From assembly GCA_020073205.1 (NCBI GenBank), contig JAIQFR010000046.1, positions 1 through 33,140 of the forward strand: 33,140 nucleotides of DNA, written 5' to 3'. Numbering within the stretch: position 1 is the stretch's first letter; each line of letters begins with the position of its first letter. This DNA comes from Terriglobia bacterium (GTDB lineage: Bacteria; Acidobacteriota; Polarisedimenticolia; Polarisedimenticolales; JAIQFR01). Under the pieces are notes generated by a model. That model did no database searches. It was not told the origin of the DNA and saw only the letters and a program-made list of their open reading frames with translations. Shown here in pieces: positions 8,434 through 17,026 of the stretch. The position numbers and the translations under genes are program-made.

Positions 8434-8513
8434 CGGGCCTCCTCGTCGCGCGGCCGGCTCGATGGCGGGCGCCATCGCCTCGGCCGTGCGAGCGGGAGAA
8501 TGACCTCTTTCAT
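8412..8513 (-). CDS. Possible 33-residue leader peptide or gene-start remnant upstream of the reductase
   Basis: ATG at 8511-8513 has a convincing ribosome site (GAGGAATACC then ATG) and starts MKEVILPLA before turning into arginine/proline-rich sequence. It ends at 8412, after the reductase start at 8433, so the two overlap by about 22 bases in different frames. It could be a translated leader, or the 5' end of a gene whose body was replaced. No family is recognised. Confidence 0.25.
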   Translation of the reverse strand: MKEVILPLARPRRWRPPSSRPRDEEARCHTTST

Positions 8514-8564
8514 GGTATTCCTCATTCCACCGCATCTCACGCTTTCGCGCCGACGCCGTGAAGT

Positions 8565-9272
8565 GTGTCGGTCCGCGGCCGTAGCTCCTCCGACGCGACC
8601 GATCTCGCCTCCCGGACCTCGGTCAGGGAAGCCAACGTGAATGCGGCAAGCGCCCTCGTGGACGACGCTGACGAGGCCGAGGACGTGATGCAGGATGCGT
8701 ACGTCCGGGCCTACGTCAACCTGCGGCAGTTCGCAGGACGGGCCAAGTTCTCCTCGTGGCTGACGCGGATCGCGGTTCACGAGGCGCTCGCCCGGGCGCG
8801 CCGTCGAGGCCGCATCGCGGATCTCGTGCACGGGGACGACGAGGAAGCGGAGACCGATTCCATGGACCGATTCCCTTCGAGTGGTCCGCGCCCGGCCGAG
8901 CAGGTGCTGGGCCGCGAAGTCCGAGACCTCCTGGAAAAGGCGGTCTCCGGACTCGCGCCGATCTACCGGTCGGTGTTCGTGCTGCGGGAGGTCGAGGGGC
9001 TGAGCGTCGCGGAAACGGCCGCGAGCCTCGGCATCCGCGAGGAGGCGGTGAAGGTCCGGCTCCACCGCGCGCGGGCCATGCTGCGGGACGACCTTCTCGA
9101 GCGGGCCGGCCGCCGGCCTCCACGAGGTCGCCCCGGCTCGCGACAGCCGTCGCCGGTCGGTGAAGCATGCAGAGGGGGCTCGTGCGCGTCACTCGGGGGT
9201 AAGATCGTGCCGGTCGAGCCGTGGGCCGGAGTGGACCGGTCCGCACGCGAAAGCAAAAGGAGGGGGCGATGA
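8565..9272 (+). CDS. ECF-type sigma factor, region 2 N-terminus missing
   Basis: The 235-residue frame contains the ECF sigma region 2.2-2.4 block DEAEDVMQDAYVRAYVNL and FAGRAKFSSWLTRIAVHEAL, then region 4 with LREVEGLSVAETAASLGI and EEAVKVRLHRARAMLRDDL (helix-turn-helix for the -35 element). The usual start of region 2 (a helix like L-x-R-x-Y-x-R-x-V-Y-R) is not present. Only about 30 unrelated residues precede the block, so the gene is N-terminally altered or the start was lost in a rearrangement. The last 60 residues are arginine/glycine-rich and unrecognised. Its TGA overlaps the norB start (ATGA). No anti-sigma gene is adjacent. Function as an active sigma factor is uncertain. Confidence 0.7.
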   Translation: MSVRGRSSSDATDLASRTSVREANVNAASALVDDADEAEDVMQDAYVRAYVNLRQFAGRAKFSSWLTRIAVHEALARARRRGRIADLVHGDDEEAETDSMDRFPSSGPRPAEQVLGREVRDLLEKAVSGLAPIYRSVFVLREVEGLSVAETAASLGIREEAVKVRLHRARAMLRDDLLERAGRRPPRGRPGSRQPSPVGEACRGGSCASLGGKIVPVEPWAGVDRSARESKRRGR

Positions 9273-11569
9273 ACGACTCACCGCGCAGCAGCGACGGCCT
9301 CTCTCCCTGGTGGAGACATGGGGCAATCGTCGTCATGGTCGTCGGATTCGCGGTCCTTTCCTACATGACGGTCCAGACGTACAGGAGCGCGCCGCCGATC
9401 GCGCGCCGCTTCGTGGACGAAGCCGGCAACTTGGTAATGACCGCCGAGGACGTCGAGAAAGGGCAAGAGGTCTTCTTCAAGTACGCTCTCATGGAGCACG
9501 GCACGATCTGGGGTCACGGGGCCTACCTCGGACCGGACTACACGGCGAAGTACCTGCACCGCCTAGCCGAGACGGTGCGGGGCACGATCGCACAATCGAG
9601 CCCCGGCGCCCCGTCGGCGCGGCTTCCCGCTGCGCTCCAGTCCGAGGTCGCCGCGGAGACGGCGCGCACGCTCAAGCAGAACCGCTACGACCCTGCAACG
9701 GGAACACTCGTCTTCTCGCCAGGGGAAGTCGCCACCTACAGGAGCCAGCTCGTCGAGTGGAGCAACTACTTCGGCGGCGAGAGAGCCGCTCCGGGGCTCC
9801 CGCCGCGCTACATCAAAAACGCGGACGAGCTCAACGCGCTCGGCGCCTACTTCGCGTGGGCGACCTGGGCCACGGTCGCGAACCGTCCCGGCAAGGACTA
9901 TTCGTACACCAACAACTGGCCGTACGAGCCGCTCGCGGGCAACCGGCCGACGACTGCCGCCTACGTCTCGAGCGCTCTCAGCCTCGTGACGCTCCTGGGC
10001 GGGCTCGGTCTAGTTCTTCTCTTCTTCGGCAAGTTCGACTATCTCGGATGGAAAGGTGGACACGGAGAAGTCCACGCACAGGAGCCGCCGTCACGACCTC
10101 CCGGTCTCACTCCGAGTCAGGTGGCGGTCGCCAAGTTCTTAGCAGTCGTCGGCCTTCTCTTCCTGCTCCAGACGCTGGTGGGCGGCGCCATCGCGCATTA
10201 CCGCGTCGAGTCGGGAGCGTTCTACGGAATCGACATCAGCCGCGCCGTCCCGTACAACCTGCTCCGCACGTGGCACCTGCAGCTCGCCGTCTTCTGGATC
10301 GCGACGGCCTGGGTCGCCGGTGGCCTCTTCCTGGCTCCGTGGATCGGCGGGGCGGAGCCGCGAGGACAAAAGCTCGGCGTCAACCTGCTCCTCGGCGCTC
10401 TCGTCGTCGTCGTTCTCGGAAGCCTCGGCGGTGAGTATCTGGGAATCAACAATCGGCTCGGCAATCTGTGGTTCTGGCTCGGCCATCAGGGTTCCGAGTA
10501 CCTGGATCTGGGACGGCTCTGGCAGGTCCTTCTCGCGGCCGGTCTCGTCCTGTGGCTCTTCCTGATGTTCCGAGCCCTCAAGCCCGCTTTCAAGATCCCT
10601 GCCAAGTCGGAGCTGTCGTCGTTGTTCCTCTACGCGGCGGTGGCCATCCCCGTCTTCTACCTCCCCGCGCTTTTCTACGGTCCGCGCACGAACTTCGCGG
10701 TGATAGACAACTGGCGATTCTGGATCATCCACCTCTGGGTGGAAGGGTTCTTCGAGCTTTTCGCCACGGTTCTTGTCGCGGTCATGTTCACGCATCTGGG
10801 TCTGGTGAGCATCAAGACCGCCACGCGGGTCATCTACCTGGACGCCATCCTGTACTTGAGCGGTGGCATCGTCGGCACGGCTCATCACTGGTACTTCACG
10901 GGGCAGGGCGCCGCGACCATGGCGCTCGGTGCGCTCTTCTCGGCGTTGGAAGTCGTTCCCCTCACGCTCTTGACCCTGGATGCCTGGGACTTCATCCGGC
11001 TCAAGGACAAGCGCTGCGAGCATTGCGGAGAGGACCTCGCCGCCACCCAGAAGTGGGCCATTTACTTCCTCATGGCGGTGGGGGTCTGGAACTTCGTCGG
11101 CGCTGGCGTCTTCGGCTTCCTGATCAACCTGCCCATCGTCTCGTACTTCGAGGTCGGGACGACCCTGACCCCGAACCACGGACACGCCGCGATGTTCGGC
11201 GTGTTCGGCATGCTCGCGCTGGCCCTCGTGGTCTTCTGCGTTCGCGCGATCCAGACGGACGCCGCCTGGAGCCGATCGGAGAGATTCGTCAGGATCGGCT
11301 TCTGGGGCCTCAACGTCGGCCTCGGGCTGATGGTCGTGCTCGACCTCTTTCCCGCCGGTGTCCTTCAGCTCTGGGATTCCGTCGCCAATGGTTACTGGCA
11401 CGCTCGGCGCCTCGAGTTCCTCATGGGAGGCACGTACCACAAGCTGGAATGGCTCCGTATCGTGGGCGACATGACCTTCCTGATCGTTGGAGTCCTGCCG
11501 ATCGCGTGGGTGGCGGTCCGCTCCTACGTGGGAACCCTTCGAGCAGGCGCAAGTTCCGGACTCCATTGA
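9269..11569 (+). CDS. norZ: Quinol-dependent nitric oxide reductase (qNOR)
   Basis: A 766-residue membrane protein that reduces NO to N2O with electrons from quinol. ATG at 9269 has AAAAGGAGGG just upstream. A first membrane helix (about 20-40) is followed by the periplasmic domain typical of the single-subunit form (GQEVFFKYALMEHGTIWGHG, about 70-89). The haem-copper oxidase-like core follows: a low-spin haem histidine in RTWHLQLAVFW (His336), HLWVEGFFE (His488, Glu492) and GTAHHWYFTGQG (His539, His540) as FeB ligands, and TPNHGHAAMFGV (His637, His639) as haem ligands. Length and fused N-terminal domain fit qNOR rather than the cytochrome c-dependent NorB (about 450). It overlaps the sigma gene. 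In this island it could receive electrons from NDH-2 via quinol. Role: NO detoxification or anaerobic respiration. Confidence 0.93.
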   Translation: MNDSPRSSDGLSPWWRHGAIVVMVVGFAVLSYMTVQTYRSAPPIARRFVDEAGNLVMTAEDVEKGQEVFFKYALMEHGTIWGHGAYLGPDYTAKYLHRLAETVRGTIAQSSPGAPSARLPAALQSEVAAETARTLKQNRYDPATGTLVFSPGEVATYRSQLVEWSNYFGGERAAPGLPPRYIKNADELNALGAYFAWATWATVANRPGKDYSYTNNWPYEPLAGNRPTTAAYVSSALSLVTLLGGLGLVLLFFGKFDYLGWKGGHGEVHAQEPPSRPPGLTPSQVAVAKFLAVVGLLFLLQTLVGGAIAHYRVESGAFYGIDISRAVPYNLLRTWHLQLAVFWIATAWVAGGLFLAPWIGGAEPRGQKLGVNLLLGALVVVVLGSLGGEYLGINNRLGNLWFWLGHQGSEYLDLGRLWQVLLAAGLVLWLFLMFRALKPAFKIPAKSELSSLFLYAAVAIPVFYLPALFYGPRTNFAVIDNWRFWIIHLWVEGFFELFATVLVAVMFTHLGLVSIKTATRVIYLDAILYLSGGIVGTAHHWYFTGQGAATMALGALFSALEVVPLTLLTLDAWDFIRLKDKRCEHCGEDLAATQKWAIYFLMAVGVWNFVGAGVFGFLINLPIVSYFEVGTTLTPNHGHAAMFGVFGMLALALVVFCVRAIQTDAAWSRSERFVRIGFWGLNVGLGLMVVLDLFPAGVLQLWDSVANGYWHARRLEFLMGGTYHKLEWLRIVGDMTFLIVGVLPIAWVAVRSYVGTLRAGASSGLH

Positions 11570-11599
11570 TCGATCGCCGGGGGCGGTATTCGCGTCGGG

Positions 11600-11853
11600 C
11601 TTCAGCACTGTTGCGCTTCGGAGAACTGGGCGATGGCCTTCGACCGCGGGCGGATGAGCGTCTGCGCGAGGCCCAGTCCATTGCCGCGTTCGGAATGAAC
11701 CTGGTCCGGGCGATGTTGCGGCCGGGCATAATCGGGCACGAGATCGCAACGGAGGTGCTCTACACGATGACGAAGGCCGGCGCGGAAGGAGCGAGCGCGC
11801 CGGTTCACGTCAACAGCGACATGCGCAAGTTCTGCGATAATGTGAGCGGGTAG
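11600..11853 (+). pseudogene. Fragment of a peptidase M24 (Xaa-Pro dipeptidase/creatinase-like) gene
   Basis: One frame reads LLRFGELGDGLRP, then RLREAQSIAAFGMNLVRAML, RPGIIGHEIATEVLY and KAGAEGASAPVHVNSD before a TAG at 11851-11853. The order L-R-E-A, helix, R-P-G-x-x-x-H-E-I, and K-A-G-A-E-G is the beginning of the pita-bread catalytic domain of M24 peptidases. The metal-binding residues that should follow are missing, and no start codon with a ribosome site is apparent. It fills the gap between norZ and hydB, so it is best read as rearrangement debris. Confidence 0.5.
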
Positions 11854-11893
11854 GAACGCTGATGAGACCGGGCACCCGGCCTTCCGATTGGAG

Positions 11894-13108
11894 ATGGTGG
11901 GGGGCACCGCAGTGACGCCGACGAGGCAGAGTGCCGATCCATGGGTTCTTCGAAGAGACGATTTAGCTGCGCTGATGCGAGCGCTGCGAGACGAAGGCTA
12001 TCGACTCGCCGGGCCAACGATCCGCGACGGCGCGGTCGTCTATGACGAGATCGGGGATCTCGAGGATCTGCCGTCGGGATGGAAGGACGCTCAAGCGCCT
12101 GGACGCTACCGGCTGGAACGAAGAAACGACGAGGCGTTGTTCGGCTACACGGTGGGACCGCATTCCCTGAAGAAGTGCTTCCTACCCCCGATGCTGCGAC
12201 TGTTCAGCGCGAGGCGCGAGGGCGACGGGTTCGTCGTCATGACCCACGAGCCCGAGGAACCGGGCGGAAGAGCGCGCGAGATGCGGGACGACACGCCGCC
12301 GGGCGAGCTCGCGCTGGTCGGGGTTCGCGCTTGCGATCTAGCCGCTGTCGCTGTCCAGGACCGCGTGTTGAGGCAGGGTGAGCACGTCGATCCGCATTAC
12401 GTCGCGAGACGCGAAGGGATCTTCATTGTCGCGGTGAACTGCACCGTTCCCGGCGGCACCTGCTTCTGCGCCTCCATGGACACGGGTCCCCGCGCGACGC
12501 AAGGGTTCGATCTCGCTCTCACCGAGTTGCTTACTGACGGAGAACACCGGTTCGTTGTCGAAGTCGGGAGCGAACTGGGGAGCGCCCTGCTTTCGCGGGT
12601 CGAGGCGAGGCGCGCGAGCCAGCAGGACCTCGCCGCCGCCGAGGCGGCCATGGTGGGCGCAGCCAGTCGGATGGGCCGGGCGCTGGACACGCGCGAGATC
12701 AAGAGGCTGCTCTACGAGAGCGCCGAGCACGCGCGCTGGGACGATGTCGCGAACCGATGCCTGAGCTGCGCGAACTGCACGATGGTTTGCCCGACGTGTT
12801 TCTGCACGACGGTCGAGGACGTGACCGATCTCGCCGGCAGCCGTGCGGAGCGCCTGCGGCGCTGGGAGTCCTGCTTCGCCACCGCGTTCACCTACATCCA
12901 CGGCGGAAGCATCCGGCCTTCGGTCAGGGCTCGCTACCGTCAATGGATGACGCACAAACTCGCCTCGTGGATCGATCAGTTCGGCACCTCCGGCTGCGTG
13001 GGGTGCGGCCGGTGCATCACGTGGTGTCCCGTCGGGATCGACATCACCGAGGAGGCCGCGGCCATGCGAGCCACGATGAGGAAGACCCCTCATTCAGAGA
13101 AGCAGTGA
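11894..13108 (+). CDS. hydB: Group 3b [NiFe] hydrogenase beta subunit, 4Fe-4S dicluster protein
   Basis: About 404 residues, matching the beta subunit of cytoplasmic NAD(P)-linked (sulfhydrogenase-type) hydrogenases. It links the small subunit to the flavin subunit through 4Fe-4S clusters. The N-terminal two thirds has family signatures [28 protein letters not shown] and [18 protein letters not shown]. Two ferredoxin-like cysteine groups lie near the C-terminus: [16 protein letters not shown] and [18 protein letters not shown]. Start choice is open between TTG 11888, ATG 11894 and GTG 11912. The GTG has a G-run at suitable spacing, but all give the same domain. First gene of a six-gene plus-strand operon. 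Confidence 0.88.
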   Translation: MVGGTAVTPTRQSADPWVLRRDDLAALMRALRDEGYRLAGPTIRDGAVVYDEIGDLEDLPSGWKDAQAPGRYRLERRNDEALFGYTVGPHSLKKCFLPPMLRLFSARREGDGFVVMTHEPEEPGGRAREMRDDTPPGELALVGVRACDLAAVAVQDRVLRQGEHVDPHYVARREGIFIVAVNCTVPGGTCFCASMDTGPRATQGFDLALTELLTDGEHRFVVEVGSELGSALLSRVEARRASQQDLAAAEAAMVGAASRMGRALDTREIKRLLYESAEHARWDDVANRCLSCANCTMVCPTCFCTTVEDVTDLAGSRAERLRRWESCFATAFTYIHGGSIRPSVRARYRQWMTHKLASWIDQFGTSGCVGCGRCITWCPVGIDITEEAAAMRATMRKTPHSEKQ

Positions 13109-13118
13109 GGACGAGACC

Positions 13119-13574
13119 ATGGAAACGCTCGAACTTATTCTGAGAGAGCACCCGTTTCTTGAAGGCCTGTCGGAAGATCAGATCCGGTTCATCGTCGGGT
13201 GCGCCAAGAACGTCCGTTTCGATCCGAACGAGTTCCTTTTCCGGGAGGGAGAAGAGGCGAGGACGTTCCATCTGATCCGCAGTGGGAGGGTCGCCCTCGA
13301 AATTCACGTCCCCGGCAAGGGAGTGTTGCAGGTCGAGACGATCCTCGAGGGCGACGTTCTCGGGTGGTCGTGGCTCTATCCTCCCCACCGACGGGCCAAC
13401 GACGCGCGCGCCCTGGAGACCGTGAGGGCCATCGCGTTCGACGGGGCGTGTCTGAGGGCCAAGCTCGAGGAGGACCACGACATCGGCTACGCATTCATGA
13501 AGAGGCTGCTCCATCAGATACTGCAGCGTCTCGAGCGAGTGCGAATGCAGCGTCTCGACGTCTACAAGGTCTGA
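13119..13574 (+). CDS. Cyclic nucleotide-binding-domain protein within the hydrogenase operon
   Basis: A 151-residue protein made almost entirely of one Crp-type beta-roll: HPFLEGLSEDQIRFIVGCA at the start, FLFREGEEARTFHLIRSGRV (about 39-58), GDVLGWSWLYPPHRR near residue 84 where the cNMP phosphate loop lies, then a C-terminal helix. No helix-turn-helix follows, so it is not a DNA-binding Crp/Fnr regulator. A stand-alone cNMP domain between the beta and gamma genes recurs in group 3b hydrogenase operons (established for the family, role not known to me). It may regulate the enzyme allosterically by binding a nucleotide (inference). It lies 10 bp after hydB and 5 bp before hydG. Confidence 0.85.
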   Translation: METLELILREHPFLEGLSEDQIRFIVGCAKNVRFDPNEFLFREGEEARTFHLIRSGRVALEIHVPGKGVLQVETILEGDVLGWSWLYPPHRRANDARALETVRAIAFDGACLRAKLEEDHDIGYAFMKRLLHQILQRLERVRMQRLDVYKV

Positions 13575-13579
13575 GAACG

Positions 13580-14428
13580 ATGAACGCGATCGCCACGGCC
13601 GGCATTGGACCCATGGTGCCCGAAGCCCGTGAGATTCTGGCCACGACCCGCGAGACGCACGACACCTTCACGCTGCGGCTCGGGGCGAGCGGCCGCGGCG
13701 AAGGCCACGGCTTCGCGCCGGGCCAGTTCAACATGCTCTACGTTTTCGGCCTCGGGGAGGCGGCGATCTCCGTAAGCGGTGATCCGGAACGCCCGGAGGA
13801 GCTGATCCATACGATTCGCGCCGTGGGGGGGGTCACGCAAGCCCTACAACGCCTCCGGCGCCGGGCGAAGATCGGCGTCCGCGGGCCCTACGGGACGGCC
13901 TGGCCCCTCCATGAGGCGAAGGGACGCGACGTCATCGTGGTCGCCGGCGGGATCGGGCTCGCTCCCCTCAGGCCTGCGATCTACCAGCTTCTCCGGCACC
14001 GACGGCATTACGGCCGCCTAGTGATCCTCTACGGCGCGCGGACGCCGGGTGACCTGTTGTACGCGAGGGAGATCGAGCAGTGGCGCGGGCGGTTCGATGC
14101 GCAGGTCCTGGTGACGGTCGACCGGGCCCAGCGGGATTGGTACGGCCAGGTCGGTGTCGTGACGGCTCTGATCCCCAGGGCTGACCTCGATCCGGCGAGC
14201 TGTATCGCGATGATCTGCGGACCCGAGGTCATGATGCGGTTCACGGTGCGTGAGCTCGAGAAGCGCGGCGTCAGCGAGGAGCAGGTTTTCGTTTCGATGG
14301 AGCGCAACATGAAATGCGGCGTCGGTTCGTGCGGGCACTGTCAGTTCGGACCCTACTTCGTTTGCAAGGACGGGCCCGTCTTCCGCCTCGATCGCGTCGC
14401 ACGCCTCCTTGGGATCCGGGAGATCTGA
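13580..14428 (+). CDS. hydG: Group 3b [NiFe] hydrogenase gamma subunit, FAD/NAD(P)-binding
   Basis: A 282-residue flavoprotein of the ferredoxin-NADP reductase fold that exchanges electrons between the hydrogenase iron-sulfur chain and NAD(P)H. The FAD-binding barrel covers about residues 15-110 ([20 protein letters not shown], then [11 protein letters not shown]). The NAD(P) fold starts at [19 protein letters not shown] and ends with CGPEVMMRF and [16 protein letters not shown]. The last group plus a later cysteine ([10 protein letters not shown]) binds a 2Fe-2S cluster, as in dihydroorotate dehydrogenase electron-transfer subunits. ATG 13580 is chosen because the domain begins there. A longer open frame upstream is a shadow of the cNMP gene. 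The stop overlaps hydD (TGATG). Confidence 0.9.
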   Translation: MNAIATAGIGPMVPEAREILATTRETHDTFTLRLGASGRGEGHGFAPGQFNMLYVFGLGEAAISVSGDPERPEELIHTIRAVGGVTQALQRLRRRAKIGVRGPYGTAWPLHEAKGRDVIVVAGGIGLAPLRPAIYQLLRHRRHYGRLVILYGARTPGDLLYAREIEQWRGRFDAQVLVTVDRAQRDWYGQVGVVTALIPRADLDPASCIAMICGPEVMMRFTVRELEKRGVSEEQVFVSMERNMKCGVGSCGHCQFGPYFVCKDGPVFRLDRVARLLGIREI

Positions 14429-15207
14429 TGACGAAGCCGGCGAAGAAGCCCAAGCTCGCCGTCTGGAAGTTCGCCTCCTGCGACGGCTGCCAGCTCAGCA
14501 TCCTCGATTGCGAGGACGAGCTGCTTGCCATAGCGGACGCCGTCCAGATCGCGAACTTCGTGGAAGCCTCGCGCGCCGTGGTCAAGGGACCCTACGATCT
14601 CTCGCTCGTCGAGGGGTCGATCACGACGGCCCACGACGCCGAGCGGATCCGTGAGGTCCGCCTGCTGTCCAAGAAGCTCGTGACGATCGGGGCCTGCGCG
14701 ACGGCCGGGGGCATTCAGGCGCTCCGCAACTTCCGCAACGTCGAGGACTTCGTGGCGGTCGTCTACGCGAAACCCGAGTACATCCACACGCTCGGCAGGT
14801 CCACGCCGATCGCGGATCACGTCGCGGTCGACTTCGAGCTGCGCGGTTGTCCGATCGACAAGAACCAGCTTCTCGAGGTGATCGCCGCGCTACTGAACGG
14901 CCGCAAGCCGAACGTCCCCGAGCACAGCGTTTGCATCGAGTGCAAGCTGCGCGGCACGATCTGCGTGATGGTCGCGTCCGGCACTCCTTGCCTCGGCCCC
15001 GTGACGCACGCTGGCTGCGGCGCGCTCTGCCCGGGGTACGACCGCGGGTGCTACGGTTGCTTCGGCCCCAACGACATTCCTCGGACGGTGCCGCTCGCGA
15101 ATCACCTCCTTGCGCTGGGCATGACGTGGTTCGAAGTAGGACGGGTCTTCCGGACCTTCAACGCGGGGTCGCCAGCCTTCAAGAGTGAGAGCGAGCGCCA
15201 TGGCTAG
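14428..15207 (+). CDS. hydD: Group 3b [NiFe] hydrogenase small (delta) subunit
   Basis: A 259-residue small subunit carrying the iron-sulfur clusters next to the active site. The proximal-cluster motif [14 protein letters not shown] is at residues 15-28 (Cys18, Cys21), followed by [28 protein letters not shown] and [12 protein letters not shown], the remaining proximal-cluster signatures. A cysteine-rich C-terminus ([32 protein letters not shown] and YGCFGP) binds further clusters. There is no twin-arginine signal, so the enzyme is cytoplasmic, as expected for group 3. The start overlaps the hydG stop, and the 3' end overlaps the start of hydA by 8 bp. Confidence 0.93.
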   Translation: MTKPAKKPKLAVWKFASCDGCQLSILDCEDELLAIADAVQIANFVEASRAVVKGPYDLSLVEGSITTAHDAERIREVRLLSKKLVTIGACATAGGIQALRNFRNVEDFVAVVYAKPEYIHTLGRSTPIADHVAVDFELRGCPIDKNQLLEVIAALLNGRKPNVPEHSVCIECKLRGTICVMVASGTPCLGPVTHAGCGALCPGYDRGCYGCFGPNDIPRTVPLANHLLALGMTWFEVGRVFRTFNAGSPAFKSESERHG

Positions 15208-16486
15208 GACGATCCACGTGGACTACCTGGCGCGGGTCGAGGGTGAAGGAGCGCTCACGATCCGCTTCAAGGGCGACCAGCCGAAGGACGTCGAGCTGCG
15301 TATCTTCGAACCGCCTCGGTTCTTCGAGGCCTTCCTGCGCGGGCGGTCGTATCACGAAGCGCCCGACATCACCGCGCGCATCTGCGGAATCTGCCCCGTG
15401 GCCTACCAGATGAGCGCGTGTCGGGCGATGGAAGATCTTCTCGGCATCGAGGTCGAAGGGCCTGTGCGCGAGCTGCGCCGACTTCTCTACTGTGGCGAAT
15501 GGATCGAGAGCCACGTCCTGCACATGTTCATGCTCCACCTCCCGGACTTCCTCGGCTACCCTGATGCCATCGAGCTCGCAAGGGACCATCCGGAGGCGGT
15601 GATGCACGGCCTCCGGATGAAGAAGGCGGGCAACGCGATCGTTTCAATGGTCGGAGGCCGGGAGATTCATCCGATCAACGTGCGCGTGGGCGGCTTCTTC
15701 CGCGCGCCGTCGCGGGCGCAGCTGCGCCAGCTCCTTCCCGAGCTCGAGTGGTCCAGGAGAGCGATGCGGGAAGCGGCCGTGTTCATGGCGGGGCTGAAGT
15801 TCCCCGAGTTCGAGCGCGACTACGAGTTCATCGCGCTGCGTCACGAAAGTGAGTACGCGATCTACGATGGGCGCATCGTATCGAGCAAGGGGCTGGACAT
15901 TCCCGTGAGCGAGTTCGACACCCGTTTCGAGGAGGAACACGTGGCGCGGTCTAACGCGCTGCACTCGAGGATCAAGGGTCGGGGGGCCTACCTCGTCGGG
16001 CCCCTCGCGCGGATCAACCTCAACTTCGAGCACCTGTCCGTCGCTGCGCGCGAGACCGCCGAAGTGATCGGACTTCGGGTCCCGTGTTTGAACCCCTTCA
16101 AGAGCCTCCTCGCCCGGGCGGTCGAGACGGTGCACGCATTCGCCGAGGCGATCGCGATCATCGAGGCCTACGAGCCTCCGGAGCAGCCGAGGCTCGCTCA
16201 TGCCGTCCGCGCGGGCACGGGTCGCGGCGCGACGGAAGCCCCGCGTGGGATCCTCTACCATCGGTACAAGACCGACGGTGAGGGGATCATCGAAGACGCG
16301 AAGATCGTGCCACCCACCTCGCAGAACCAGCTCTGCATCGAAGAGGATCTCTTCACGATCGCGCCGCGGCTCGCCACGATGCCGGCTGCTGAGGCGACAT
16401 GGCTGGCGGAGCAGTCGGTCCGCAACTACGACCCCTGCATCTCGTGCGCGACCCATTTCCTGCGTTTGCGTATCGACCGGGAGTAA
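15200..16486 (+). CDS. hydA: Group 3b [NiFe] hydrogenase large (alpha) subunit, catalytic
   Basis: A 428-residue large subunit holding the Ni-Fe(CN)2CO centre, which cleaves or forms H2. The L1 motif [16 protein letters not shown] gives Cys62 and Cys65. The L2 motif DPCISCATH gives Cys413 and Cys416. Nine residues (FLRLRIDRE) follow His419; these would be removed by the maturation protease encoded next, as is known for this class. [11 protein letters not shown], with Tyr where many groups have His, suits group 3b. ATG 15200 begins [17 protein letters not shown], the family's conserved N-terminus. The nickel-insertion hyp genes are not in the window. Confidence 0.95.
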   Translation: MARTIHVDYLARVEGEGALTIRFKGDQPKDVELRIFEPPRFFEAFLRGRSYHEAPDITARICGICPVAYQMSACRAMEDLLGIEVEGPVRELRRLLYCGEWIESHVLHMFMLHLPDFLGYPDAIELARDHPEAVMHGLRMKKAGNAIVSMVGGREIHPINVRVGGFFRAPSRAQLRQLLPELEWSRRAMREAAVFMAGLKFPEFERDYEFIALRHESEYAIYDGRIVSSKGLDIPVSEFDTRFEEEHVARSNALHSRIKGRGAYLVGPLARINLNFEHLSVAARETAEVIGLRVPCLNPFKSLLARAVETVHAFAEAIAIIEAYEPPEQPRLAHAVRAGTGRGATEAPRGILYHRYKTDGEGIIEDAKIVPPTSQNQLCIEEDLFTIAPRLATMPAAEATWLAEQSVRNYDPCISCATHFLRLRIDRE

Positions 16487-16489
16487 GCC

Positions 16490-17026
16490 GTGCGCACCCG
16501 CGTCATCGCGATCGGCCAGCGCGCGGCGGGGGACGACGGCGTCGGTCCGGCCGTGCTGGATCACCTGACCCGAGCCGCGCGGAATGCCGGCCCGAGGGAC
16601 GGGGCCGCTGGTGAACGCTCGGGGCCGGGGGACTCGTCCGGGAGCCTGGAAAGTGCGGGGCCACAGCGCGGCGTGGAGTTCTGCGAGGCGGCCGACGCGA
16701 CGGAGCTGATCTCGCTTCTTCAGTGCGACGGAGCGGTGATCTTGATCGACGCGTTCGTGGGCGAGGAGCCTCCCGGCACGGTTCGCGAGATCCCCGTCGA
16801 GATCCTCGACGAGGCGCGGACGACGCCTGTCTCGTCCCACGGGATGAGCGTGCGCCAGGCGGTCGATCTCGCGCGGATTCTCTCCCCGGAGCGGGTCAGC
16901 GCCTCGATCCGCATCGTGGGCGTTAGCATCGCCCGCCCGATGGATCGCAGCTTTGGGCTATCCCCCGCGGTGGCTCGGGCCGTCCCGCGCGCCGCCGGCG
17001 CGGTCATGGGCATGCTCGGCGACTGA
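16490..17026 (+). CDS. [NiFe] hydrogenase maturation protease (HyaD/HycI family)
   Basis: A 178-residue endopeptidase, starting with GTG three bases after hydA, that would cut the C-terminal tail of the large subunit after nickel insertion. The family features are present: VIAIGQRAAGDDGVGPAVLD at the N-terminus with the nickel-sensing acidic residue (GDDGVG), VILIDAFVGEEPPGTV in the middle (second acidic ligand), and SSHGMSVRQAVDLARIL with the conserved histidine. Residues about 33-58 are a glycine/serine-rich insert not typical of the family, probably a flexible loop. It is adjacent to hydA, so it is most likely dedicated to this enzyme. Confidence 0.9.
   Translation: MRTRVIAIGQRAAGDDGVGPAVLDHLTRAARNAGPRDGAAGERSGPGDSSGSLESAGPQRGVEFCEAADATELISLLQCDGAVILIDAFVGEEPPGTVREIPVEILDEARTTPVSSHGMSVRQAVDLARILSPERVSASIRIVGVSIARPMDRSFGLSPAVARAVPRAAGAVMGMLGD

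Noticed and set aside
10139-11749. 536-residue minus-strand frame opposite norZ
   Set aside because: Composition (Asp/Glu/Arg/Pro-rich) is the mirror of a GC-rich membrane-protein gene, and norZ on the plus strand has full family motifs.
13119-13574. Crp/Fnr transcription factor
   Set aside because: It ends after the beta-roll and one helix. There is no helix-turn-helix.
13199-13579. Upstream extension of the hydG frame
   Set aside because: It is a shadow of the cNMP-domain gene. The flavoprotein domain begins right after ATG 13580.
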